Positions 25,974-34,639 of a DNA stretch of 64,000 nt are shown piece after piece. The notes beneath the pieces are model-generated. The model worked only from the letters and a program-made list of their open reading frames with translations, ran no database searches and had not been told where the DNA came from. Position numbers and translations under genes: made by a program. Positions within the stretch are counted from its first letter, which is position 1; each line of letters starts with the position of its first letter. The stretch is from an uncultured Eubacteriales bacterium. Lineage in GTDB: Bacteria > Bacillota > Clostridia > Lachnospirales > Lachnospiraceae. Location: positions 21,484-85,483 of the forward strand of contig ONLK01000005.1 of NCBI GenBank assembly GCA_900318615.1, read 5' to 3'.

Positions 25974-27116
25974 TTACCTCCATCCGCGTTCTTTAACATT
26001 TTTCACGGCAGCGTAATCACGGCAGCGTTTTACAAAACGGTCAAACAAAAATGAAGAGTCATGCGGCCCCGCGGATGCCTCCGGATGAAACTGCACGGTT
26101 TCTACATTCAGCTTTGTGTAGTTAAGCCCCTCGTTCGTGCCATCGTTCACATTTATAAAGGAAGGTATGGCAACAGATGGATCCAGACGATCCGTATCTA
26201 CAACATATCCGTGATTCTGTGAGGAAATATAGACTTTTCCGGTTATCGTATTTTTCACCGGGTGATTGCTGCCCCGATGGCCGTAATGAAGCTTGTGCGT
26301 GTCAGCCCCTTCGCTCAGGGCCATCAGCTGATGCCCGAGACAGATGGCGAAAACAGGGATGCCGCTGTGAGATAATAGTTTGATCTGTTCGATGATGGAA
26401 GTACATTCCTTGGGATCTCCCGGGCCGTTGGAAAGCATGATGCCATCCGGAGACACCTCCAGAATTTTTTCGGCCGGTGTGAGCGCCGGATAAACGGTAA
26501 CATCGCAGCCACGGCGGGTAAGATTCCTGATGATGCTGTATTTGGCACCCAGATCCAGCAGAGCAACACTGACACGGCGCATGGGACGGCCGGAAGAATC
26601 ACGTACAAAGGCATTGCCGGGATAGTAGCCGATTTCGGAGCAGGTGACTTTTTCAACCACCCTGCCGGTTGTGTATTGATGCAGACGGGAGATAACTTCT
26701 TCTTTATCAAAATGTTCGCTGGTGGTAAGGAAGCCGTTCATGGTTCCTTTTTCGCGGAGGATTCGAACCAGACAGCGGGTGTCGATACCCTCAATGCCGG
26801 GGATGTTGAATTTTTCGAGATATTCTTCCAGAGACAGATCCATGCGGAAATTGGAAGGCAGACGGGACATTTCACGGACGATAATGGCATCCGGCCAGAT
26901 CCGCTCACTTTCCATATCCTCCAGACAAACTCCGTAATTGCCGATCAGGGGATAGGTCATGCAGACAGCCTGCCCGGCGTAGCTTGGATCAGAAAAGACC
27001 TCCGTATAACCGGTCATGGAGGTGTTGAAGACAACTTCGCTGACGGCATCCTTTTCGGCACCAATATGACGGCCCTTAAAAACAGTACCATCTTCCAGGA
27101 TCAGATAAGCATTCAT
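25974..27116 (-). CDS. carA: Carbamoyl-phosphate synthase small subunit (glutaminase)
   Basis: CarA hydrolyses glutamine and passes the ammonia to CarB. The 380-residue protein has the N-terminal CPSase_sm domain (LILEDGTVFKGRHIGAE, TSMTGYTEVFSDPSYAGQ) and a C-terminal class I glutaminase with the nucleophile in FAICLGHQLMAL and the partner residues in VQFHPEAS. The upstream GHRGSNHPV stretch is also typical. The start at 27116 follows AAAGGTGCATTAC; the in-frame ATG at 27125 is less well placed. It is divergent from glnN, so glutamine production and glutamine use share one 531-base control region. Confidence 0.97.
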   Translation of the reverse strand: MNAYLILEDGTVFKGRHIGAEKDAVSEVVFNTSMTGYTEVFSDPSYAGQAVCMTYPLIGNYGVCLEDMESERIWPDAIIVREMSRLPSNFRMDLSLEEYLEKFNIPGIEGIDTRCLVRILREKGTMNGFLTTSEHFDKEEVISRLHQYTTGRVVEKVTCSEIGYYPGNAFVRDSSGRPMRRVSVALLDLGAKYSIIRNLTRRGCDVTVYPALTPAEKILEVSPDGIMLSNGPGDPKECTSIIEQIKLLSHSGIPVFAICLGHQLMALSEGADTHKLHYGHRGSNHPVKNTITGKVYISSQNHGYVVDTDRLDPSVAIPSFINVNDGTNEGLNYTKLNVETVQFHPEASAGPHDSSFLFDRFVKRCRDYAAVKNVKERGWR

Positions 27117-27215
27117 GTAATGCACCTTTCTCCGTTATCCGGGAGCACAGCTTCAGTCCGGGACGGATACCGGCGTACCGGTTCCGCAGGGAACACTTTG
27201 CTGATGAGTTAACTG

Positions 27216-27245
27216 ATACTATCCTGTTTATAAAAACAGTGACAA
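27216..27245 (-). promoter_or_regulatory. Probable carAB promoter with internal palindrome
   Basis: TTGTCA (27245-27240) and TAGTAT (27221-27216) are 18 bases apart on the minus strand. The spacer contains CTGTTT-TTAT-AAACAG, an inverted repeat that could be an operator. No pyrimidine attenuator was recognised in the leader. Confidence 0.45.
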
Positions 27246-27386
27246 ACAAGACTTGAAAACGGCCTCTTTGTCACCGATGGATTATATCGTAAATAGTACG
27301 GAATTTCCGCTGAAAATCGCATTATTTAATTTTATTAAGTTTCCGCGGCAAATTATATGGTGTTTTTAAGTCTTTGTCAAGAAACA

Positions 27387-27414
27387 TTGACATGCACGCA
27401 GGGAAAGTTATAAT
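27387..27414 (+). promoter_or_regulatory. Consensus promoter of the glnN-gltBD region
   Basis: TTGACA and TATAAT are separated by 16 bases. Transcription would begin near 27421 and run straight into the leader hairpins. It lies in the 531-base gap 27117-27647 between carA and glnN. Confidence 0.85.
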
Positions 27415-27420
27415 CAAAGC

Positions 27421-27497
27421 CAGTAAACAAATATTTTTGAAAGCAAAGGCGCTTTGAATTTTTCTTAAATTAAGAAAATTCAGTGCGTCTTTTTTTA
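27421..27497 (+). promoter_or_regulatory. glnN leader: AAAGGC-loop antiterminator hairpin overlapping a terminator
   Basis: Hairpin 27440-27455 is AAAGC, loop AAAGGC, GCTTT. The bases 27448-27455 (GGCGCTTT) also open a longer terminator, 27448-27489, pairing with AGTGCGTC and enclosing GAATTTT/AAAATTC, followed by seven T. The two structures cannot form together. The hexaloop with A at position 1 and G at position 4 is the mark of RNA targets of ANTAR antiterminators. The same design precedes gltB. A weaker hairpin may exist at 27421-27439. Another TATAAT lies at 27506, and the rest of the gap to 27647 holds no gene. Confidence 0.65.
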
Positions 27498-27647
27498 ATT
27501 CCTGTTATAATAGGAAAACGTATAAATAAGGCGCTATTATACCAAATAGAACGCCAAATACGGTCCGCCGCATTCTGTTTACGTGCTTGCAGTGAAAATT
27601 TTCTATATTATAACAGAAAATCCGGGGAAAAGCGAAAGGAGAATGAA

Positions 27648-29771
27648 ATGAGCGAGATGATTGAAGAAAGCAAATCTATTCCCGAGCTGTATGGAAGTCT
27701 TGTCTTTAATGATCATGTGATGCGCGCAAAACTGCCGAAGGATATTTATCAGGTTCTGCAGCACACGATGAAAACAGGAGAGCATCTCACACTGGATATT
27801 GCCAATGTTGTAGCCGCAGCTATGAAGGAATGGGCGGTCTCCAACGGAGCAACGCATTTCACACACTGGTTTCAGCCGATGACCGGAGTGACTGCCGAAA
27901 AACATGACAGCTTTATTTCTCCGACCGCCAGAGGCCAGGTAATCATGGATTTCTCCGGCAAGGAACTGGTGAAGGGGGAACCGGACGCTTCATCGTTTCC
28001 GTCCGGCGGACTGAGAGCTACATTTGAGGCAAGAGGATACACGGCATGGGACCCGAGTTCACCGGCCTTTATTAAAGATGGAACACTTTACATTCCCACC
28101 GCATTCTGCTCTTACAGCGGCGAGGCGCTGGATAAGAAGACACCGCTGCTTCGTTCCATGGAGGAACTGAACCGCACGGCGCTGAGAGTTCTCCGCCTGC
28201 TCGGCAATACAGCCGTTTCCCATGTAAGCACAACGGTAGGTCCGGAACAGGAATATTTCCTGATTGACAAGGATCTGTACCTGCAGAGAAAAGACCTTCT
28301 GATCTGCGGACGCACGCTGATCGGCGCTCCGGCTCCGAAGGGGCAGGAGATGGAAGATCATTATTTCGGAGTTCTGAAACCAAGAGTTTCCGAATACATG
28401 CATGACCTGGACAAGGAACTGTGGAAGCTCGGCGTTCCTGCCAAGACCAAGCATAATGAGGTCGCTCCGTCCCAGCATGAGCTGGCTCCGGTTTATGAGA
28501 CAACCAATGTGGCTGTCGACCACAACCAGCTGACGATGGAGATGATGAAGAAGGTTGCTGACAAGCACGGCCTTGCCTGCCTGCTTGCGGAGAAACCGTT
28601 CGAAGGCATTAACGGCAGCGGCAAGCACAACAACTGGTCCATCAGCACCGATACCGGCGTGAACCTGCTGGATCCGGGCAAGGATCCTTCCCAGAACCTT
28701 CCGTTCCTGGTATTTCTGATGGCGGTTATCGCGGCTGTGGATGATCATCAGGATCTGATGAGAGTATCCGTTGCAACCGCCGGAAACGATCACAGACTGG
28801 GAGCCAACGAGGCACCGCCGGCGGTTATCTCCATCTTTGTGGGCGATGAGCTGGATGCCGTACTTAAGAGTATTGAAAAAGGCGAGGTTCTCACCGAAAA
28901 AGAAAAGGATACCAGTATGGATATCGGAGCGAAGGTTCTTCCTCATTTCAAGAAGGATAACACCGACCGCAACCGTACTTCACCCTTTGCCTTCACCGGC
29001 AATAAGTTTGAGTTCCGTATGCCGGGCAGCTCACTTTCCGTAGCGGATCCGAACATCATCCTGAACACAGCGGTAGCCGATGCCCTGGATCAGATTGCGG
29101 ATAAGCTGGAAGGCATTTCGCAGGATCAGATGGAAGGCACTGTCCGCAAACTTCTGCAGGAAATGCTCCAGAAGCATAAACGTATCCTGTTCAATGGCAA
29201 CGGGTATACTGATGAATGGCTGGAAGAGGCCAGGAAGAGAGGCCTTTACAACCTCAAATCCGTGCCGGAAGCCATGCCGCGCATGATTGCTCCGGAAAAC
29301 ATCGAAATGTTCGAAAGACGCCATGTATTTACGGAAGTAGAGCTTCGCTCCCGCTATGAGATCCATCTTGAAAATTACAATAAGACGGTCCATATTGAGT
29401 CGCTGACCATGCAGGATATGATTCGCAAGGATGTAACTCCGGGCCTGGTTAACTATTCAAAGACATTGCTGGATGAGGCGATGGAGAAGAAACAGCTTCT
29501 TCCGGACAGCAGCTGCTCCTATGAGACGGATATCCTCAGGACACTGGATACGGAGTCGGCTGCGATCGGCAAGGCGCTGGAGGCACTTGATAAGGATACG
29601 AAGAAGGCGGAGGGCATCAGCGATGTGCTGGAGGCAGCCAGCTATTATCACGATACCATCCTGGCCGACATGGACGAGCTGAGAAAGCATGTGGATGCGG
29701 CGGAAGCTCTGATCCCGAACACCTGCCTGTCCTACCCGACCTACGAGGAACTGCTTTATTCCGTTCGCTGA
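27648..29771 (+). CDS. glnN: Glutamine synthetase type III
   Basis: GlnN joins ammonia to glutamate with ATP. The 707 residues fit type III enzymes (about 700), not the 450 of type I. An N-terminal type III segment (PELYGSLVFNDHVMRAKLPKDIY, HWFQPMTGVTAEKHD) precedes the catalytic core with GPEQEYFLID (metal ligands), HNEVAPSQHELAPVYE, GSGKHNNWSI (ATP site), NDHRLGANEAPPAVIS and NRTSPFAFTGNKFEFRMPG. The C-terminal 150 residues are helical. The start at 27648 follows AAAGGAGAATGAA; an open frame upstream to 27483 covers the leader and is not coding. The gltB leader terminator follows, so part of the transcript may continue into gltBD. Confidence 0.97.
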   Translation: MSEMIEESKSIPELYGSLVFNDHVMRAKLPKDIYQVLQHTMKTGEHLTLDIANVVAAAMKEWAVSNGATHFTHWFQPMTGVTAEKHDSFISPTARGQVIMDFSGKELVKGEPDASSFPSGGLRATFEARGYTAWDPSSPAFIKDGTLYIPTAFCSYSGEALDKKTPLLRSMEELNRTALRVLRLLGNTAVSHVSTTVGPEQEYFLIDKDLYLQRKDLLICGRTLIGAPAPKGQEMEDHYFGVLKPRVSEYMHDLDKELWKLGVPAKTKHNEVAPSQHELAPVYETTNVAVDHNQLTMEMMKKVADKHGLACLLAEKPFEGINGSGKHNNWSISTDTGVNLLDPGKDPSQNLPFLVFLMAVIAAVDDHQDLMRVSVATAGNDHRLGANEAPPAVISIFVGDELDAVLKSIEKGEVLTEKEKDTSMDIGAKVLPHFKKDNTDRNRTSPFAFTGNKFEFRMPGSSLSVADPNIILNTAVADALDQIADKLEGISQDQMEGTVRKLLQEMLQKHKRILFNGNGYTDEWLEEARKRGLYNLKSVPEAMPRMIAPENIEMFERRHVFTEVELRSRYEIHLENYNKTVHIESLTMQDMIRKDVTPGLVNYSKTLLDEAMEKKQLLPDSSCSYETDILRTLDTESAAIGKALEALDKDTKKAEGISDVLEAASYYHDTILADMDELRKHVDAAEALIPNTCLSYPTYEELLYSVR

Positions 29772-29801
29772 TCTTCGCGGAAACAGTACAATTGTATATT
29801 C

Positions 29802-29885
29802 AGCCGGCGGCAGTACAGACGCCGGCTCATTTGTGCAAAGGCGCACAGAAACACTCCGGTTTCGGGGTGTTTCTGCGCCTTTTTA
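29802..29885 (+). promoter_or_regulatory. gltB leader: AAAGGC-loop antiterminator hairpin overlapping a terminator
   Basis: Hairpin 29832-29847 is TGTGC, loop AAAGGC, GCACA, with the same hexaloop as the glnN leader. Its loop and 3' arm (GGCGCACA) also start the terminator 29840-29879, where GGCGC pairs with GCGCC and AGAAACAC with GTGTTTCT, followed by TTTTTATTT. A stronger hairpin lies just before it (29802-29827, AGCCGGCG/CGCCGGCT, possible inner loop AGTACA). This is the order of the two hairpins and terminator in ANTAR-regulated leaders. It fills the gap between glnN and gltB. Confidence 0.7.
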
Positions 29886-30035
29886 TTTATAGAAAGACAG
29901 ATCCGTTACAGGCAGACAGAACCGCCAAAGCGCGGGAACGTAAACCGACGGTATATGCAAAGCGCAGCGGGAACACAGACCGGCCGCGCACGCACCGTGT
30001 ATCTGAAGAAACCAGGCTTAGATAAAGGAAAAAAT

Positions 30036-33000
30036 ATGGAAGCTGTTAAGAATGAAGCGAAACAGAAAAACAGGTGCCTGAAAAAGGCACAGCCGGCACC
30101 ATTCAATGCTGAAAACAGAGAGCATGATGCCTGCGGTATCGGGATGATCGTCAATATCGACGGGCATCAGGATAGAAGAACGCTGGACGATGCCTTGTCC
30201 ATCGTCGAAAAGCTGGAACACCGTGCCGGCAAGGATGCCTCCGGCAAGGTTGGTGACGGCGTCGGTATTTTGACACAGATTTCGGACTCCTTTTTCCAGA
30301 AAGCGGCCGGTCAGAGCGGCATTGAACTTCCGGGAAAGGGTGAGTACGGTATCGCCATGATTTTTCTGCCTCAGGATAATCTTAAGCGTACCTTTGCCGT
30401 CCGCATGCTGGAAGTGATTGCCGGAAAACACGGACTTTTGGTGCTCGGCTGGCGTAAGGTTCCGGTGCGGCCGGAGATTCTGGGAAAGCTTGCCCTGGAT
30501 TGTATGCCTTATATCAGCCAGTGCTTCTTCGGAAAGCCGGCCGGCACAGCAGCCGGAATTGATTTTGACCGTGTACTGTATGCTGTCCGCCGCGAATTTG
30601 AGCAAAGCTCGGAGGATACCTATATCTGCTCCATGTCCTCCCGGACCATCGTGTATAAGGGCATGTTTCTGGTAAAACAGCTGCGTGCTTTCTATCTGGA
30701 TCTGCAGGACGAGGATTATGGGACAGCGATTGCCATTGTTCATTCCCGTTTCTCTACCAACACGACGCCAAGCTGGCAGAGAGCTCATCCGTACCGCATG
30801 ATTGCTCATAACGGCGAGATTAATACCATCCGGGGCAACCTGGACCGTATGATTGCCCGTGGGGAAACCATGTATTCGCCGGTGATGGAGAAGGATATTG
30901 ACTCCATTCTGCCGGCCGTCGTGAACGGGGGATCCGATTCGGCGGAGCTGGACAATACGCTAGAGTTTTTCTATATGAACGGCATGGATCTTCCGCTGGC
31001 CATGATGATTACCATTCCGGAACCGTGGAAGAATAATAATTTTATGGATCAGACCCGGAAGGATTTCTATCATTATTATGCGACCATGATGGAGCCCTGG
31101 GACGGGCCGGCAGCCATTATCTTTTCGGATGGCGAGCTGGTCGGCGCTACGCTGGACCGCAACGGCCTGCGTCCTTCCCGCTATTATGTGACGGATGACG
31201 GCCGGGTTATTCTGGCGTCGGAGGTCGGCGTACTCGATATTCCTCCGGAACACATTGTGAAGAAAGCCAGACTGGAGCCGGGCCGCATGCTGCTGGTTGA
31301 TACGAAACAGAAAAAGATCATTACGGACGAGGAGTGCAAGGCGTACTACTCCAGCCGTCAGCCGTACGGCGAATGGCTCGATGAAAGTCTGCTTCACCTG
31401 AGTGATCTGAAGATACCGAATAAAAAGATTCCGGTGCATGCGCAGGAGGTTCGCGACCGTCTGTACAAGGTATTCGGCTATACCTACGAAGATATTAAGG
31501 ATATTATTCTTCCGATGGCGGAGAACGGTGCGGAGGCGTCCGTATCCATGGGACATGATACTCCGCTGGCGGTTCTTGACAGCCGCCCGACGCTGCTGTT
31601 TGACTACTTTAAGCAGCAGTTCGCTCAGGTTACGAATCCGCCGATTGATTCTCTGCGCGAGAAGATCGTTACGGATACGACCGTTTACATCGGCTCCGAT
31701 GGAAATCTGCTGATGGATTCGAGTGAAAACTGCCGCATGCTGGAGATTGACAATCCCATATTGACAGGTGTCGATTTGATGAAGATCAGGACGCTGGACC
31801 AGCCTGGGCTGCGCACGCAGGTCATATCGATCCTTTACTATACGAATACCTCTCTGGAGCATGCGCTCGAACAGCTGAACGTAGCGGTTGACCGCGCTTA
31901 CCGCAACGGGGCGAACATTCTGATTCTTTCCGACCGCGGCGTGGATGAGAACCATGTACCGATTCCGTCGCTGCTGGCGGTCTCCTCCGTTGAGCAGCAT
32001 CTGGTACGGACCAGGAAGAGAACACAGGTTTCCCTGATTCTTGAAAGCGGCGAGCCGCGAACGGTGCATCAGTGCGCAGCGCTGCTGGGCTTCGGTGCCC
32101 GTGCCATCAATCCGTATCTGGCGCAGGAAAGCATCGGAGAGATGATCGATCTGGGGATCCTGGATAAGGATTATCACACAGCGATCACCGACTACAATAA
32201 GGCGATTCTGCTCGGAATCGTCAAGACAGCTGCAAAGATGGGGATTTCCACCCTTCAGTCGTATCAGTCTGCCAAGATTTTTGAGGCCGTCGGGCTGAGT
32301 CAGGAGCTGATTGACAAATACTTTACCGGAACGGTGAGCAAGGTCGGCGGCATCGGGCTGGAGGAAATTTCTGAAGATGTCAATTACCGCCATGACCACG
32401 CGTTTGACCCGCTGGGGCTGGGCGTGGATACAACACTGGATTCTCTGGGGCTTCACGGGCTTCGCAGCGGCAGTGACAAGGAGGATCATCTGTACAGTCC
32501 GGAGACCATCATTGCGATGCAGCAGGCTGTTCGGGACGGAAGCTATGAAGAATTTAAGGAGTATACGAAGCTGGTGGATGACCCGACCCGCCCGCATACG
32601 CTGCGCTCCCTGCTTGAATTTGTGCCGGCGGGCGCACCGGTTTCGCTGGACGAGGTGGAGAGCGTTGATACGATTGTGAAACGCTTCAGCACGGCCGCGA
32701 TGTCCTTCGGCGCGCTTTCGAAGGAAGCACACGAGACCATGGCCATTGCCATGAACATGCTGGGCGGAAAATCCAACACCGGAGAGGGCGGTGAGAACCC
32801 GGCCAGGTACGGGACAATTACGAACAGCGCCGTGAAGCAGGTGGCGTCCGGCCGGTTCGGCGTGACCTCCGCTTATCTGAACAGCGCGCAGGAAATACAG
32901 ATTAAGATGGCACAGGGGGCCAAGCCGGGCGAGGGCGGAAACCTGCCGGGACGGAAGGTTTATCCGTGGGTAGCCCAGTGCCGTTATTCCACGCCGGGTG

Positions 33001-34613
33001 TTTCCCTGATTTCACCCGCACCGCATCATGATATTTATTCCATCGAGGATCTGGCGCAGCTGATCTATGATCTTAAGAATGCCAACCGTCATGCGCGCAT
33101 ATCCGTCAAGCTGGTTTCTGAATCGGGTGTCGGGACCATCGCTTCCGGTGTTGCCAAGGGCGGTGCGAGTGTGATCCTGATTTCAGGCTACGACGGCGGT
33201 ACGGGTGCTGCTCCGAGAAGTTCTATCCACAATGCAGGTATGCCGTGGGAACTGGGGCTTTCGGAAGCACATCAGTCGCTGATCAGGAACGGGCTGCGCG
33301 GCCGCGTCATTCTGCAGACAGACGGTAAGCTGATGAGCGGCCGCGATGTGGCGATTGCCGCCCTGCTCGGCGCCGAGGAATTTGCTTTCGGGACTGCGCC
33401 GCTGGTTTGCATGGGCTGCATGATGATGCGTGTGTGCACGAAAGATACCTGTCCGGTCGGCATTGCGACTCAGAATGAAAAACTGCGCAAACGCTTTTGC
33501 GGCAAACCGGAGTACATTGTCAACTTTATGCGATTTATTGCTCAGGAACTTCGTGAAATCATGGCTTCCCTCGGTTTCCGCAAGGTGGACGAAATGATTG
33601 GCCGCACAGACTGCCTGAGGAAGAGGGAACATCTGATGACGAAGAATGCCGGAACTATTGACGTTTCGAAAATTATCGATCCGAAATATGCGTCGGCTCC
33701 GGTACGCCATTTCCGTCCGGAAGATCAGTATGATTTCCATCTTGAAAAGACACCGGATCTGGCGGTCCTGGTACCTGCCTTCGAAAAGTCTGTCGGAAGC
33801 GGAAAAACAGTCAGATCGAGCTGCATCGATATAAAAGTCACCAGCACGGAGCGTACGCTTGGAACAATCCTCGGTTCGGAGATTACCCGGAAGTACGGGA
33901 ATACACTGCCGGAGGATACGTTTATTGTCAACTGTACGGGAGGCGGCGGACAGTCATTTGGAGCTTTCATTCCGAAAGGACTGACCCTGAAGCTGACAGG
34001 AGACGCGAACGATGGTTTCGGCAAGGGACTGTCCGGCGGTAAGCTGATTGTCGTTCCTCCGAGGAATGCAGCTTTTGATCCGGCGGAGAATATTATTGTC
34101 GGCAATGCCGCTTTGTACGGCGCCACCAGCGGCAAGGTGTACGTGTGCGGTATTGCCGGAGAACGCTTTTGCGTTCGAAATTCCGGTGCCATTGCGGTTG
34201 CCGAAGGCTGCGGTGATCACGGTCTTGAGTATATGACCGGCGGGAAAGCAGTCATTCTGGGACCGACGGGGAAGAACTTTGCGGCAGGCATGAGCGGCGG
34301 TATCGCCTACGTGCTGGATGTTGATCATTCTCTGTACCGCCGTACAAACAAGGATATGGTCCGGCTGGCGGAAGTGAAGGATAAATATGATATCGCTGAG
34401 CTTAAGGGTCTGCTGGAGGACTATCTGAAGGAAACCTCTTCTGAAAAGGCAAGAACTATTCTGATGAATTTCGATCACTATCTGCCTCATTTTAAGAAGG
34501 TTATTCCGGAGGATTATCAGAACATGATGACAGCGGCGGCAAAGCTGGAGGAACAGGGAATCGCCCATGAAAATGCTCTGATGGAAGCATTTAACGAGCT
34601 TTACTCAGCGTAA
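30036..34613 (+). CDS. gltB: Glutamate synthase (NADPH) large subunit
   Basis: GltB splits glutamine and transfers the amide nitrogen to 2-oxoglutarate, giving two glutamates. The 1525 residues show the class II amidotransferase domain with Cys 33 (HDACGIGMIVNIDG), exposed after a 32-residue leader is removed, the central domain, the FMN-binding synthase barrel (FGALSKEAHETMAIAMNMLGGKSNTGEGGE), the 3Fe-4S cysteines (CMGCMMMRVCTKDTCPVGIATQ) and the C-terminal GXGXG beta-helix (GYGGATSGKV-like YGATSGKVYVCGIAGERF). The start at 30036 follows AAAGGAAAAAAT. gltD follows after 26 bases. Confidence 0.98.
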   Translation: MEAVKNEAKQKNRCLKKAQPAPFNAENREHDACGIGMIVNIDGHQDRRTLDDALSIVEKLEHRAGKDASGKVGDGVGILTQISDSFFQKAAGQSGIELPGKGEYGIAMIFLPQDNLKRTFAVRMLEVIAGKHGLLVLGWRKVPVRPEILGKLALDCMPYISQCFFGKPAGTAAGIDFDRVLYAVRREFEQSSEDTYICSMSSRTIVYKGMFLVKQLRAFYLDLQDEDYGTAIAIVHSRFSTNTTPSWQRAHPYRMIAHNGEINTIRGNLDRMIARGETMYSPVMEKDIDSILPAVVNGGSDSAELDNTLEFFYMNGMDLPLAMMITIPEPWKNNNFMDQTRKDFYHYYATMMEPWDGPAAIIFSDGELVGATLDRNGLRPSRYYVTDDGRVILASEVGVLDIPPEHIVKKARLEPGRMLLVDTKQKKIITDEECKAYYSSRQPYGEWLDESLLHLSDLKIPNKKIPVHAQEVRDRLYKVFGYTYEDIKDIILPMAENGAEASVSMGHDTPLAVLDSRPTLLFDYFKQQFAQVTNPPIDSLREKIVTDTTVYIGSDGNLLMDSSENCRMLEIDNPILTGVDLMKIRTLDQPGLRTQVISILYYTNTSLEHALEQLNVAVDRAYRNGANILILSDRGVDENHVPIPSLLAVSSVEQHLVRTRKRTQVSLILESGEPRTVHQCAALLGFGARAINPYLAQESIGEMIDLGILDKDYHTAITDYNKAILLGIVKTAAKMGISTLQSYQSAKIFEAVGLSQELIDKYFTGTVSKVGGIGLEEISEDVNYRHDHAFDPLGLGVDTTLDSLGLHGLRSGSDKEDHLYSPETIIAMQQAVRDGSYEEFKEYTKLVDDPTRPHTLRSLLEFVPAGAPVSLDEVESVDTIVKRFSTAAMSFGALSKEAHETMAIAMNMLGGKSNTGEGGENPARYGTITNSAVKQVASGRFGVTSAYLNSAQEIQIKMAQGAKPGEGGNLPGRKVYPWVAQCRYSTPGVSLISPAPHHDIYSIEDLAQLIYDLKNANRHARISVKLVSESGVGTIASGVAKGGASVILISGYDGGTGAAPRSSIHNAGMPWELGLSEAHQSLIRNGLRGRVILQTDGKLMSGRDVAIAALLGAEEFAFGTAPLVCMGCMMMRVCTKDTCPVGIATQNEKLRKRFCGKPEYIVNFMRFIAQELREIMASLGFRKVDEMIGRTDCLRKREHLMTKNAGTIDVSKIIDPKYASAPVRHFRPEDQYDFHLEKTPDLAVLVPAFEKSVGSGKTVRSSCIDIKVTSTERTLGTILGSEITRKYGNTLPEDTFIVNCTGGGGQSFGAFIPKGLTLKLTGDANDGFGKGLSGGKLIVVPPRNAAFDPAENIIVGNAALYGATSGKVYVCGIAGERFCVRNSGAIAVAEGCGDHGLEYMTGGKAVILGPTGKNFAAGMSGGIAYVLDVDHSLYRRTNKDMVRLAEVKDKYDIAELKGLLEDYLKETSSEKARTILMNFDHYLPHFKKVIPEDYQNMMTAAAKLEEQGIAHENALMEAFNELYSA

Positions 34614-34639
34614 GCGCAGAGGAGAATAGGAGATACGAG

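Noticed and set aside
22717..26016. A 1099-codon open frame on the plus strand opposite carB
   Set aside because: It mirrors the codon pattern of carB, has no ribosome site, and its translation shows no known domain; it is a shadow of the real gene.
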